Assembly (NCBI GenBank): GCA_001972305.1
Contig: BDDD01000984.1
Location: 175,753-239,752 of the forward strand
DNA from: Cephalotus follicularis
Lineage: Eukaryota > Streptophyta > Magnoliopsida > Oxalidales > Cephalotaceae
DNA: 64,000 nt
Direction: 5' to 3'
Shown here: in pieces, positions 12,069 through 22,620 of the stretch
Numbering within the stretch: the first letter of the stretch is position 1
Layout: each line of letters begins with the position of its first letter
Position numbers and translations under genes: made by a program
Notes under the pieces: generated by a model
Seen by the model: only the letters and a program-made list of their open reading frames with translations
Told to the model about the DNA's origin: nothing
Databases searched by the model: none

Positions 12069-12950
12069 ATGGACGGTCGTCGAAGTAGGACTGCACAAGG
12101 AGCAAGAGCCGAGCCGTCAACTAGACGTACTCGAGCAAGTAGGGATGCAGAAGAAGCGAATGTAGCCTAAGTGACAGAAATTGCAGACCTAGATAGACGG
12201 GAATCTAGGGGCCTTATGAGAAGGATGCGGGCGATGATGGCTAGATGAGTGAATTTATGCAACGACATGCGACTACATCGGAACAGACCTCAGCTGCCAG
12301 ACCTGGTAGGTGAGCGGCTGAAGCACCTGAGAAACCACCAGCTACACGACCCCTCAGGCGTTCGATGACAGCAAGGAGATTAGTTGATCACCCTTCACAC
12401 CTGAAGGATCCCTTAGCCAGGTTCTTGAGATTGAATACTCCAGTGTTCACCGGAGATGCAGATGCAATAGCAGCGGAGAGATGGATAATGAAAATTGAAA
12501 AGATCTTCATAGTGTTGGAGTGTTCTGACTCTCATAAAATACTCTTCGCCACATATATGTTGCAGGGCAAAGTAGACCATTGGTGCAAAATGATTGTTGA
12601 TTCATGGGAACGATCAGGGATAGTCAGATCGTGGGACATATTCAAAGAGGAATTTAATGAACAGTACTATCCCGAAGCACAAGTGGACAAAAGAGAAGCC
12701 GAGTTTCTTAACCTAACTCAAGGTGACATGACAGTGGGCCAATACGAGGCAAAATTTGTGGAATTGTCAAGAATAGCTCCCCATATGATCAACACAGAAA
12801 CATGAAAGGCCAAGAAATTCCTTATTGGCCTCAAAACTGAAATCAGACAGCAGCTGGTACCTCTCCGATTGAGATCTCTTCTTGAGGCGTGTAGCAGAGC
12901 TAGAGACATTGAAGTTGTGACCAATGAGAGACATATATTGAGGATCCAGA
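12069..12950 (+). pseudogene. gag fragment of gypsy element I, broken
   Basis: This is the N-terminal part of a Ty3/gypsy Gag, which packages the element RNA. The first ATG lies 127 bases after the LTR and opens with the Arg-rich MDGRRSRTA start typical of this lineage. Recognisable capsid (retrotrans_gag) sequence follows at 12430-12920, including the FTGDADAIAAERWI stretch and the QGDMTVGQYEAKF motif. In-frame nonsense codons lie at 12168 (TAA) and 12246 (TGA); a frameshift follows and TGA codons in the new frame lie at 12311 and 12803. All four stops fit C-to-T changes. The zinc knuckle and all of pol are missing because the frame runs into the inverted H gag near 12950. Confidence 0.8.
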
Positions 12951-12959
12951 CGGTAGATA

Positions 12960-13970
12960 AAAGATCGATATCCCCAAGTGGACTATCAATGCTCTGAGAA
13001 GATCCACCTTGACTCGGGCTGCTACTGCTTCTAGACTTTTGGGATTTATTACTACTCCCATGACTCCTTCCTGATTGCCATTCTGTCAGAACTCGCTTGC
13101 TACTACCAGACTAGACCCTCAGGTTACTCAGTTCTTTTGCTATTGCCTCAACTTCCCTGGCTCTACTGGATAGCTCAAATAGGGATCTCAAATACAGGGG
13201 CACTAGTCTTTGCCTGATATCTGGTCTCATCCCGCCGAGAAACCTCTTGGCCTTCCTTGTTTCATTGCTAACCATATGAGGACAATTACATAAATTTCGC
13301 CTCATACTGGGCCACTGTCATGTCACCTTGGGTCAAGCCAAGAAATTTAGTTTCCCTTTTGTCAACTTTGGCCTCGGGGTAGTGTTTATCATTGAACTCC
13401 GTTTTAAAAGAATTCCAAGAGTGTGGTACCCTTGATTGATCCTAGGAGGTGGAGCATATAGGTGCAAAAAAGGACCTTCTCTGTGTCTAAACATTGTAAG
13501 ACTCAGAAGATCTTCTCTACGTGCATTAGCCACCTCTTAGCGGCAACAGCCTTAGAATCCCCTGTGAAAGTTGGAGGGTTTAATTTCAAGAGCTTGATTG
13601 AGGGATCCTCCCAGCGTGTAGGCTGATCAACTGATCTCCTTGCTGCTTCAGCACGCCTCATAGGTCTTACAGCTGGGGTTTGTTCTGGTGCCTCAGTTGC
13701 TCGCCTAACTGGCCTTTCGACTGGGGTTTCCTCCGTGAGAGCTCCATGATGCCGCATAAATGCGTTCATTCGATTCATAATGGAACGCACTTCCCTCAGA
13801 AATCCTCTGTACTCTTCTCAGGTAGGAGGCACATTTTCTGTTTCTTGGGCCGGAGCCACATTCTCTACTTCTAGGGCCACACTTCCTTCTTCTGTAGCTC
13901 TAGCTCGGGTCTGTCTAGTCGTCGGCCCGACTCTAACTCCTCTTGCAGTTCTTCCACGTCGACCTTCCAT
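12960..13970 (-). pseudogene. gag fragment of gypsy element H, broken
   Basis: Read from the ATG at 13968-13970 on the reverse strand, this is a Gag related to that of element I. It has the same Arg-rich start, then the NPPTFTGDSKAVAAKRWLM capsid start at about 13540-13600, and RPDIRQRLVPLYLRSL at about 13170-13220. Ser/Gln/Arg-rich linker sequence follows to about 12960. A TGA interrupts the frame near 13820, and the capsid middle (13305-13540) is shifted between frames. No zinc knuckle or pol follows, because this fragment meets the forward gag of I tail to tail. The exact junction is uncertain by about 30 bases. Confidence 0.75.
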
Positions 13971-14156
13971 TTTTCTACCTTGTATAAGAGACAAAAGTCA
14001 GCTATCAATTTTTTTTATAACCATAATTCCAAGAAACTCAATATAATACTCATTTTTTCTGCAATTCTAAATAACTCCAAATAGCACTTTATTCAATCAA
14101 TCACTTCCAATTTCCAACAGCCAAGGACCCTACGTCGGTGTATCTTGTATAGTTTC

Positions 14157-14171
14157 CGATCTGATACAAAA
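14157..14171 (-). other. Primer-binding site of element H
   Basis: The forward sequence GATCTGATACAAAAC is, in reverse, GTTTTGTATCAGATC, a degenerate match to the initiator-methionine tRNA site next to the LTR end at 14173. It confirms the reverse orientation of H. Confidence 0.65.
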
Positions 14172-14648
14172 CTGTCACGCCCCGAACCGTGGGGGAATAC
14201 CCACGATCCGACACGTGATCACCATCCTTTCAATCTATGCAATCTCATATAAGCATACTCCAAAAGTTCTATAAATTTAAAACTTTAATCAATCATATTG
14301 TAGTTGTAGAATAATCAATTTGCCTATATCTTCTAACTCTTATAATTTTACGAAAATCGGGTATGTAGTATCTGTTTATTGGACTATACCCCCTTGTAAA
14401 TGAAAACACAATTTATAAAATATGCTTAGCCCTCAGCAAACCACACTCCCGTAGGAGGAAATCCAGAAATATACAATATTCATGCGGAAATAATCATTCA
14501 AATACTTCAATATATGAACCCATCCATATCCAATACATCAACACACATATATTCTATGCACTGCCACAAGCCGACTGGTCAATAGCTGTAATAAAACATG
14601 TCTCTTATACAACATCTGTTCATTTACATTGACCGCATTTATACAAGG

Positions 14649-17235
14649 TGTCACACCCCGTTTTCCACATGACATTCATATATGGTGATATCAGATATAA
14701 ATAATAATCCACAATTCATAATAACAAATTTCAAATAATATAAGCGGAAGCATCCCAATTGCCGGATTATAAAATTATCCGCACGCAGCCCATACTACGT
14801 GCTTATACAATACTAGCAAAATTATTCTTTTACATATTAGAAATGTAAAGATACAACAACGGAGTGTGAGCATTCATTTCAATAGAAAACAAATCGAATA
14901 ACAACCTTAACTTAACAAAAGAGAAGCTCTCCAATAAAGCTTCAGTAGCACCTCTCTAGACGCCTTCACTTAATCTGAAATTGTAGGGGGTTAGCCGTTG
15001 TCCTCACTTGGCTAAGTAGGAATAAAGCATGATAAAGAATATATAACTGTAACATGCATGTCAGTTATCTGAAATAGCATATATATAAGTATTTCAAAAT
15101 ATATAAGCAACCAATCCAAGTGGCCATAGACTATACAATTCTGGAATACCACACAAGGGTAAAATCAATCAATACAGTGGTTTGGGTGTCACATGTCGCT
15201 AACTCCTAGCACCAACTGTGCACCACCTAACTATCACCCTGCACTCCGAAGATGATAGATCCGGTCAATTCTACCGGCAATTAGCGGGCAGGTAACAATC
15301 AGGATCTGCATTGCAGATAAGTGTGGTGGAAGCTCTAGCCAACTTCTGGCACATAGGACCACCCCGTAGCCAGTGATGTCTCCTATCACTCGACTAACGA
15401 CAATAACATAGACAAACAATTCAATCAATTCAATAGCAATATTACATATATCAAGTATGCAATATAAAAGTTGTTTTCTTTAGAAACAATTTTTCAGTTC
15501 AGTGACCGTACCTCTCGTTGGAGGAAATGGTATTCAGTACAATAACAATGCCTCTCATGGAGAAAACCAGTAGTTCATTTGACAGTAAGTTTTCGTTTTG
15601 AAACAATAAGAAGAAAATCCATAATTTGTGCTTATAGCACTAATTGTTCCAATCATTAACTTTTAAGGGTAACAATAGTATTTATGAACACTTATCAGCT
15701 TTACAGAATGTATAACCGCATCAATAACAGCAGCGGAACAACCAATTCAAGGGTTCAACAAGATGTTAGCATACCCTAGTCATTCTCGCACAACTTATCA
15801 TAATGAGTGCATAAGTTGTTTACCTTGTGTAATATAACTACCTAAGGCCAGGATTGAATGTTACAATCATCCCATGTGGAGGTAAGGGTAATTACACACA
15901 ATTATAAGCCTAACAGCAGCTAATGTTAGCATTTTGTCACTTAACAGTCGGCTGTTCATAAGAATTGCTGGCTGTTTTAATTAGGTAGTCGACTATTTTT
16001 CCTTCACAGTGGACTGGTTATATTGAGTAGTCGGCTGTTGGGGTTAAACAATCGACTGTTCTTGCCCAGAAACGCCATGCAGTAGTTTAATAAAACTGAG
16101 TATGCACTACTCACAATCCAATTTCAATCAATCCATAACATGCAATCATACAGAAAACATCCTGGCATGATATACATATTATATCTTCTTAAGCATGTCA
16201 AAACCCCTACCTCAATTGCTATCATGGAATCAAATTGAGGTGATTCCTCTCTTTAAGTTCCAAGTCCTTCACCCAACTCAATCCTCCAAAATCCAGTAAT
16301 TAATCTATATGGTTGCATGTGTACAGGTTTAGATATCAACACAAGTACGTTCATCTAGTTATCTAGTCTTGATAACAACAAAATCGGAACCAGAAGCCTA
16401 CAATCAAATTTTCTAAGTTCCATTTTTCCATTCCCTAACTAACCCAAATTCAGTCTCCAATTGAAAGTTTATTACTCTTGATCATGTTTAATCAGGGGTT
16501 ATAGGTCGAACATGCTACTGTTTAACTTATAAATTCAACAATAACAGAACTTGGAGCTTACCAGGAATCAAAGCTTCAACTCCTCCTTTGATCTCCAATC
16601 CTTCAACATGCATCCAAGAATTTCTCCAGCAAGAGTTCCTCTATCCTCAGTGTTTCTAACTCTCCTTTCCATTCCCCAGCAACTGATATAAGGGTTTCAA
16701 GTCTTAGAACTCGTCAGATTCCATTAACTTAGCCTTCCCTCTTTTCTCTTCTCTCTCTCACATGCACCTCTTCTCACTCTTTTCCCTTCTGTTTTGCAGG
16801 TTGCAGGTGTGCAGGTCTTGCATAATTAATAGAGGGCATCCAAGGCATCACCCTTGCATGTTGTTACAGCTGGTGGCAGGCATACAACACCTGTCCATTG
16901 CATTCCACGCCTTTGCCCTGTCTCACGCCATGCATAGACACTTGTCCTGTGCCATACCAGTCGACTGTATTTACTTGGCAGTCGACTGTCCACCCCGTGC
17001 ATTAACCAGTCGACTGTTCCCCTGTGACAGTCGGCTCTTCCTTCATAAACTAGACAGTCGACTGTTACCCTGTTACAGTCAGCTGTAGGTGGCTGGTCTT
17101 GGTTTGTTAAGCTTATTCCCACACTTAAAATCCACAACCACAATTCATATAACCATTGGACATTAAAATTCAAGTAAGTGCATATTTTATTCATCAATAG
17201 TACAATATACATGAATTGAAATTGCGGTTATTACA
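14649..17235 (-). mobile_element. Solo LTR J (G-like family) inserted in the H LTR
   Basis: The forward start is TGTCACACCCC and the end is GCGGTTATTACA, mirroring the start and end of the LTRs of element G. It is flanked by a perfect 5-bp target duplication CAAGG (14644-14648 and 17236-17240). There is no internal sequence, so it is a solo LTR left by LTR-LTR recombination. At 2.59 kb it is nearly twice the length of the G LTR (1.4-1.5 kb), although both termini match. It carries two palindrome clusters of class CAGTCGACTG, at 15944-16066 and 16958-17093, where the G LTR has the other class. The open frames at 16762-17212 are read through the second cluster and are not genes. Confidence 0.93.
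15944..17093. repeat. Two CAGTCGACTG palindrome clusters in J
   Basis: The first cluster (15944-16066) has about five copies and the second (16958-17093) about six, of (A/G)GTCG(A/G)CTG. Adjacent copies are usually about 20-22 bp apart. The roughly 900 bp between the clusters includes the pyrimidine-rich leader. The same two-cluster layout is seen in A and C. Confidence 0.75.
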
Positions 17236-17769
17236 CAAGGTAGGCCGAGGAGATGTAGATCCTTACTCTGCGATTAAGCCCGATTGATCACTGTTGCGCG
17301 TCACTTGGACCTGAACCATTCAATTATAATGAAATGGGTCAGCAACCGGAAGGTTGTGTACAATATACATATGTAGTGAATGTGTCGAGTGAAGCAGAGA
17401 TATATATATGTGTGACATGAGAATGCAAACATATCAATTGATCCTAACATAACTCATATCATTATTCAATAGTTCATAATCATTATCTATGTTATTCCCT
17501 ACCCTTAGGCACTCTATTAGAAATCTAGAGGTTGACTAAATATATATACTGTCCCATACCAGCATACATATATAGTTAACATCTAGAGGTTTCCTAAATA
17601 TATATGTTGTCCCATACCAGCATATATAAGTAGTCAACTCTTCTATAATCTCAATTCTTGTCTTTACAATCATTTCAAGGCATATAAAACTATTCTCGGC
17701 CCTCTCTGCTCATTGAGTATGATTAGGCAAAGGACATTAAACCACCTATGCCTTCCTAGGATCGGTATG

Positions 17770-18197
17770 CTATACTCTCCTAGGGTAAGAGTAGGCAGAG
17801 GACTTTTAACCTTCTATGGATAGAGGACATTGAACCTTCTATGGCATAGGATATTAAACCTTCTACGGGTAGAGGACATTGAACCTTGTATGATAGAGGA
17901 CATTAAACCTTCTGTGGATAGAGGACATTGAACCTTCTATGACATTCTAGACCGTTTAACCTTCTATGTTATCTTAGGTCATTTAACCTTCTATTATATT
18001 CTAGGTCGTTTAACCTTCTATCATATCCTAGGTCATTTAACCTTCTATGATGTTCTAGGTCATTTAACCTTCTGCCATATTCTATGTCATTTAACCTTCT
18101 ATGATATTCTAGGTTATTTAACCTTCCATGATGTTCTAGGTCATTTAACCTTCTATCATATCCTAGGTTGTTTAACCTTCTATGATGTTCTAGGTCA
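17770..18197. repeat. Tandem repeats in the H LTR (22-25 bp then 27 bp)
   Basis: Units built on GAGGACATTGAACCTTCTATG at 17775-17945 grade into a cleaner 27-bp unit, CATTTAACCTTCTATGATGT plus TCTAGGT, repeated about nine times at 17948-18197. The array resumes for about 2.5 units at 21843-21911 on the far side of element K. As 27 is divisible by three, the array gives an open frame on the minus strand encoding a repeated 9-residue (RRLNDLEYH-like) peptide. There is no sign it is a gene. Confidence 0.85.
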
Positions 18198-18447
18198 TTT
18201 ACTTCTAAGCGTCGCCGCTTTGAGTACTTCAACTAATTTTGCGCTCCACTGGTTTTAACGGCAGACTTGCTCTTCTCAGGCGTCGACTTTTTGCCATAAA
18301 GCGCTGACGCTTTGATTGTGACCGTCGGCGCTTTGCTCTGTTTCTGCACTTCTTTATTTTGCTTATTTCTTTTCTTGCACAGAAAGTACCAAAGTTAAAT
18401 GCAAATTTGTAATCATTAAAACTTAGGATTGAGACTAAAAGTCAACA
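18198..18447 (-). repeat. Truncated downstream LTR of K
   Basis: It is nearly identical to 21593-21842 of the other LTR and lacks the remaining 787 bp. The outer breakpoint has TTTA shared by the H array (CATTTAACC) and the K LTR (CTTTACTTC), so a deletion through 4-bp microhomology is the likely cause. It contains palindromes GTCGCCGC, GTCGAC, GCTGACGC and GTCGGCGC. Confidence 0.9.
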
Positions 18448-19010
18448 ATCTCCCCCTTTTTGATGATTACAAAAATTTGCTACATTAAGGAAAAATTTAT
18501 ACCAATTGAAGACAAAAAGAAATTTTTCTTTAGATACCAAGACAAAGATTTCTTTAGATACCAACTTGAAATTTCTAGATAAACTCCCCCTTAATATAAC
18601 ATCTAATTTTCATTTTTCAAAAATAAAGATTTATGCAAAAAATCTTATCTTTACCATAAATTCACTTTTTCCACTAATAGTAACAAATCATATCTATCTC
18701 CCCCAAGCATAAGCTATTAATTTTTCCTTAATCATTAAGCATTCTCCCCCTTTTTGTTAGCATCAAAAAGACTATTTTAACAAAAAAAGATGCCACTTGT
18801 TGGGAAATTATGTCAAAGATTTGATACCAATAAACAATCTTAAAGGGATACCATTGAAAATAGAAGAATACCACTTAAAGTTAAAATATCAAAAAAAAGT
18901 TGAGATATACCAATTGTTGATACCAATTGTAGGATAAAATGATACTAAATGAAAGTTTGAAAGAAACATAAATATTATCATAATATCAATACCTCCCCCT
19001 CAACAAAAGC
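18448..19010 (-). other. Multiple polypurine tracts of K
   Basis: On the reverse strand there are AAAAAGGGGGAGA-type tracts next to the LTR (about 18449-18461) and further G-runs near 18582, 18700, 18744 and 18996. The one adjoining the LTR should prime plus-strand synthesis. A series of such tracts upstream of the 3' LTR is a described Sirevirus hallmark. No coding sequence is present between them. Confidence 0.75.
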
Positions 19011-19075
19011 TTTCTCCCCAATTTATGTACTTGAACATATTGAGCTTGACTTCAAGTACACCTCCAAAACAAAGT

Positions 19076-19850
19076 TTAAGCTTTTGGTACCCATTTGAAC
19101 TTGGGTCCTTTCAAGTTAGTTACAAAAGTTCCTTTCGGAACCCAAATCTTTCTAGTTTTAACATAGCAAAGATTATTTCTAAAAATGCAAGAGGTAGATA
19201 TATGTCCTAATCTACCACAATAATTGCAACAAATTTGAGGCTCATTTTTCTTAATAAAGAAATTGTTAAAGTGTTTGACATTTTTCATTTGTTCATAGCC
19301 AAGTCCGGCTTTGTCAAACACGCACCTTTGTAATCCTAAAAGATTATCCAATTTAGCACTACTATTCGAAAAAGTAGAAAAGGATTTCTTTAAAGCATCA
19401 ATCTCAATTTTCAGTTTTTCATTTTCTTCCATAAAATCATTTGACAATTTTGAAGAAACATTTAAAATGTCAATTTCATTCACATAAAAGCTATTCTTAT
19501 CCTTTAGAGATTCAATTTCCTTTATGTGTTTGCTATTTTCACTCTTTAGAATTTCCAATTCGTTAGTCATAGAAATAGCATTTTTCTTTAGAGATTTGTT
19601 TTTCAAACAAACATTTTCATATTCTTTAAACAAATTCTCATATGCATTTTGCAATTCTTCGAATGTAAAATTTACCTCATTTTCGCTTTCATCTTCCCTT
19701 GTGTCTTCTTCCATAGCCATGAGAGCAAAATTTACAACTTCTTCATCACTTTCCTCTTCGGAGCTTGAGGAATCACTATCATCCCAAGTAGCTACCATTG
19801 CTTTCTTGTTCTTGGAATGTTCTTTCATGAATTTTTCTTTCTTTTTAAGA
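19076..19850 (-). pseudogene. C-terminal half of the K Gag, one base out of frame
   Basis: It continues the Gag of K after a single-base shift near 19850. In order there is a Lys-rich stretch, an acidic Asp/Ser/Glu tract (DDSDSSSSEEES), about 100 residues with strong coiled-coil character, a second CCHC-like finger (CCNYCGRLGHISTSC) and a Sirevirus-type C-terminus with IWVPKGT and GPKFKWVPK. The frame has no internal stop over about 258 codons and overlaps the end of the first gag frame. The shift could be a simple indel or, less likely, a programmed frameshift; no convincing slippery site is seen. Pol does not follow. Confidence 0.8.
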
Positions 19851-20750
19851 TGGGCACTCGTTTTTGAAATGGCCCGACTTTTTGCATTCATAGCAAGTTG
19901 GCTCTTCCTTCTTGCTTGATTCAACATTGTGAGGGAACTTCTTTAAAGCCTTCTTCCCCTTTTGACTTTTGAGAAACTTCTTGAATTGGGAAGTTATAAG
20001 TGCCACATCTCCATCTTCATCACTCTCACTTTCTTCCTTTGAGACTTTTAGAGCGATTGACTTTTTCTTCTTGACTTCCACATGCTCATGATTCTTCATT
20101 GTTGTCTCATGTATCATCAAGGAACCTAGAAGTTGTTCGAGAGGGAGAGTCGATAGGTCCTTAGCCTCCTCAATGGCCGTCACCTTAGGAGTCCAACTTC
20201 TTGGCAAGCACCTTAAAATTTTTCTTACAAGTTCTTGGTTAGAATAAGATTTGCCAAGATTTTTAAGGGAATTTACAATAGTAGTAAAGCGAGTAAACAT
20301 GTCACTAATACATTCATCATTATGCATTATAAACAATTCATACTCATGTACAAGCATGCTAATTTTAGATTCTTTTACTTGATTCGTGCCTTCATATGTG
20401 ACTTCTAACAAATCCCACATTTCTTTTGCCGAATCACAAGAGGATATCCCATTAAATTCATTCGGGCCAACGGCACAAAATAAAACATGTTTAGCTTTAG
20501 AATTTAATTGGAGCATCCTAAAATCATTATCATTATATTCATTTTCGGGTTTAGGCGAGACTACTCCTTCTATTGTTCTTGTGGGCATCCTAGGACCATT
20601 AACAATTATATGCCACAATTGATAGTCAAGGGATTGTAAAAATATAGTCATTCTAGTCTTCCAAAAACTATAGTTATTTCCGTCAAAGAACGGAGGTCTA
20701 GTAATGGAGGAACCTTCTAGTCCTATGTTTAGATTCATTTGATTTGCCAT
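19845..20750 (-). CDS. gag: Gag (capsid/nucleocapsid) of K, N-terminal 301 residues
   Basis: An intact 301-codon frame starts at the first ATG after the primer-binding site, 42 bases inside it. It has a copia-type Gag: the PPFFDGNNYSFWKTRM start at residues 19-34, the capsid helices (UBN2/retrotran_gag type) with AKEMWDLLEVTYEG and the CISDMFTRF and RCLPRSW phrases up to about residue 185, a basic and acidic linker, and a zinc knuckle CYECKKSGHFKNEC near the C-terminus. The stop follows four residues later because of a one-base shift (see 19076-19850). It should assemble the virus-like particle and bind element RNA. It is the least decayed coding sequence in the window. Confidence 0.9.
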   Translation of the reverse strand: MANQMNLNIGLEGSSITRPPFFDGNNYSFWKTRMTIFLQSLDYQLWHIIVNGPRMPTRTIEGVVSPKPENEYNDNDFRMLQLNSKAKHVLFCAVGPNEFNGISSCDSAKEMWDLLEVTYEGTNQVKESKISMLVHEYELFIMHNDECISDMFTRFTTIVNSLKNLGKSYSNQELVRKILRCLPRSWTPKVTAIEEAKDLSTLPLEQLLGSLMIHETTMKNHEHVEVKKKKSIALKVSKEESESDEDGDVALITSQFKKFLKSQKGKKALKKFPHNVESSKKEEPTCYECKKSGHFKNECPS

Positions 20751-20791
20751 GGATCTTTATATCTCTAACAATTAAGAATAATGAGATAACC

Positions 20792-20805
20792 GCTCTGATA
20801 CCACT
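20792..20805 (-). other. Primer-binding site of K
   Basis: Forward GCTCTGATACCACT, reverse AGTGGTATCAGAGC, complementary to the 3' end of initiator-methionine tRNA. It lies directly beside the LTR end at 20806. Confidence 0.9.
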
Positions 20806-21842
20806 TGTTGGAAACTTATGGCAACCTTTAACTAGGACAAGTAAAACAATTTGTTTGCGGAAACAACAAATTAAGTTATGAAAATAAACAAGCACACACG
20901 ACAAATAAATTAGAGAGATAAGGGATAGAGAGTGTGCAAACAAATTTATAGTGGTTCGGAAAATCCGTGCCTACGTCCACTTTCTCAAGAGCCCCTTGAG
21001 TTTCCACTAGAATCCACTAGCAACCTTTGATTTTCGGCTTACGGGTGCAAATCAAAGAAACCACCTTACACTTGAATTTGGGTTCCGGGTGCAAATCAAT
21101 CAAACACCTTACAAGGGTTCACTCCCCTCTTTTACAATGGATGATGGAAAAGGATTTGTGTTGTGTTTACAATAACCTCTTAAAGGTTGGATATGAAAGT
21201 GTAAACTAGTTGCAAGCTTTGGATATGAAAGTGATAAACAAAAGCTTGATGTTCTTTCTCTTTGTAAGGGTGCAAGTTGAGATATTGAGATTGGATGTTC
21301 AAATGTTGTTCCTTGGTCACTTGAATCTTCATCCTTGGCTTGTATTTATAGCATTATTTAGTTTCTAGCCGTTGGTGATGAAATAGAGCCGTTGGTGAAG
21401 TCTTTGGAAATTGTTTGCACAAAAGTTGGCTCTTTAAAACAAGTTCTGACATTGTTCCAGCCGTCCAAAGCGTCGACGGTATTGCCTTAAGCATCGGCGC
21501 TTAGGTTACCGTTAGGAGTTAAATTTGAATTTTCTCGTTTGGACGCTGGCGCTTTAATGTGGGAGTTGACCGTACGCATAAAGCGCTGACGCTTTACTTC
21601 TAAGCGTCGCCGCTTTGAGTACTTCAACTAATTTTGCGCTCCACTGGTTTTAACGGCAGACTTGCTCTTCTCAGGCGTCGACTTTTTGCCATAAAGCGCT
21701 GACGCTTTGATTGTGACCGTCGGCGCTTTGCTCTATTTCTGCACTTCTTTATTTTGCTTATTTCTTTTCTTGCACAGAAAGTAGCAAAGTTAAATGCAAA
21801 TTTATAATCATTAAAACTTAGGATTAAGACTAAAAGTCAACA
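20806..21842 (-). repeat. Upstream (5') LTR of K
   Basis: 1037 bp with TGTTGG and CAACA termini. It contains AAGCGTCGACGCTT-class palindromes at 21472 and 21493, and 21677, 21698 and 21719, each step exactly 21 bp. This is a copia LTR, yet it carries the same palindrome class as several gypsy LTRs here. Confidence 0.92.
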
Positions 21843-22179
21843 TAGGTCATTTAACCTTCTATGATATTCTAGTTCATTTAACCTTCTATGATGTTCTAGG
21901 TCATTTAACCTAGCCTTAGAGGCTTCCTAAGTCTTGATATCATACTGAGAGCTTTAGGCACTGACCTTCAGCCCTTGGGCATTGGTCTACTCTGCATATA
22001 AGGTCTGCCTTCAAGTACTGAGACCTTGCATTCAGTATGAAGTTTTCCTTCTATGCTATTCACATCAACTCGGCAGCCTTAGGGATGGTCTGCTCGGTAG
22101 GCCTAGGCACTAGTCTTGTTTAGAATCATTTGGGATTAAAACCCATGCGAATCCAATTAATTTTATAAAACATGAGATT

Positions 22180-22620
22180 TAGGTGTCGACGCTATCATGC
22201 TAGGCGTCGACGCTTAGCGCTGTTCTACCATATTGCGCTTGAAAGTTATGCATTGACGCGTTCGCCCACTTTCCTTTGATCGTTGCTAGATTCTATGTTC
22301 TCGTTAACGCATTGCGCTACAGTGCAGTATTGCGCGTCGATGTGCCATGGGCACATCAATGCTGCCCGTTGATGTGTTCACTGATTAGCGCACAGAAACG
22401 CGAAGAAACACATATCGTGTCAACTGATTCATCCACAAGGCATCAAGTGGTTGCCTTGGCATCGACAACACTCTCTCAAGTGTTGACTGTTAAGGGACAA
22501 AGCACCAATGGTTTGCGTAAAGCGACAGCTGTCAGCCTCAAGCATCGACTGCACTCTCAAAGCGTCGACTTCTACCACAGAGCGTCGACTGGTCACCCTC
22601 AAGGCGTCGACCCTTTACTT
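22180..22620. repeat. Palindrome cluster in the H LTR, class AAGCGTCGACGCTT
   Basis: Copies of (G)GTCGACGC include a pair at about 22182 and 22203 (21 bp apart). Many degenerate copies follow (GTCGATG, ATCGACTGC, GTCGACTTC, GTCGACTGG, GTCGACCC) up to 22610. The frame at 22276-22623 is read through this cluster and is not a gene. Confidence 0.7.

Larger units (their letters stand above)
18198..21842 (-). mobile_element. Element K: gag-only Sirevirus-like copia retrotransposon
   Basis: A reverse-strand LTR element lies inside the 27-bp array of the H LTR. The upstream LTR is 20806-21842 (TGTTGGAAAC...GTCAACA, 1037 bp). The primer-binding site follows (20792-20805), then a gag gene, a non-coding stretch with at least five polypurine tracts (18448-19010), and a downstream LTR truncated to 250 bp (18198-18447). 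Protease, integrase, RT and RNase H are absent: gag is followed directly by the polypurine region. Multiple polypurine tracts and the WVPKG...GPKFKWVPK end of Gag are known Sirevirus traits. The right flank TAGGT (21843) also occurs at 18191, but the array repeats it, so it is weak evidence of a target duplication. K would need enzymes from a relative to move. Confidence 0.88.

Noticed and set aside
17969..18232. 87-codon open frame with a 9-residue repeat
   Set aside because: It is the translation of a 27-bp minisatellite inside the H LTR.
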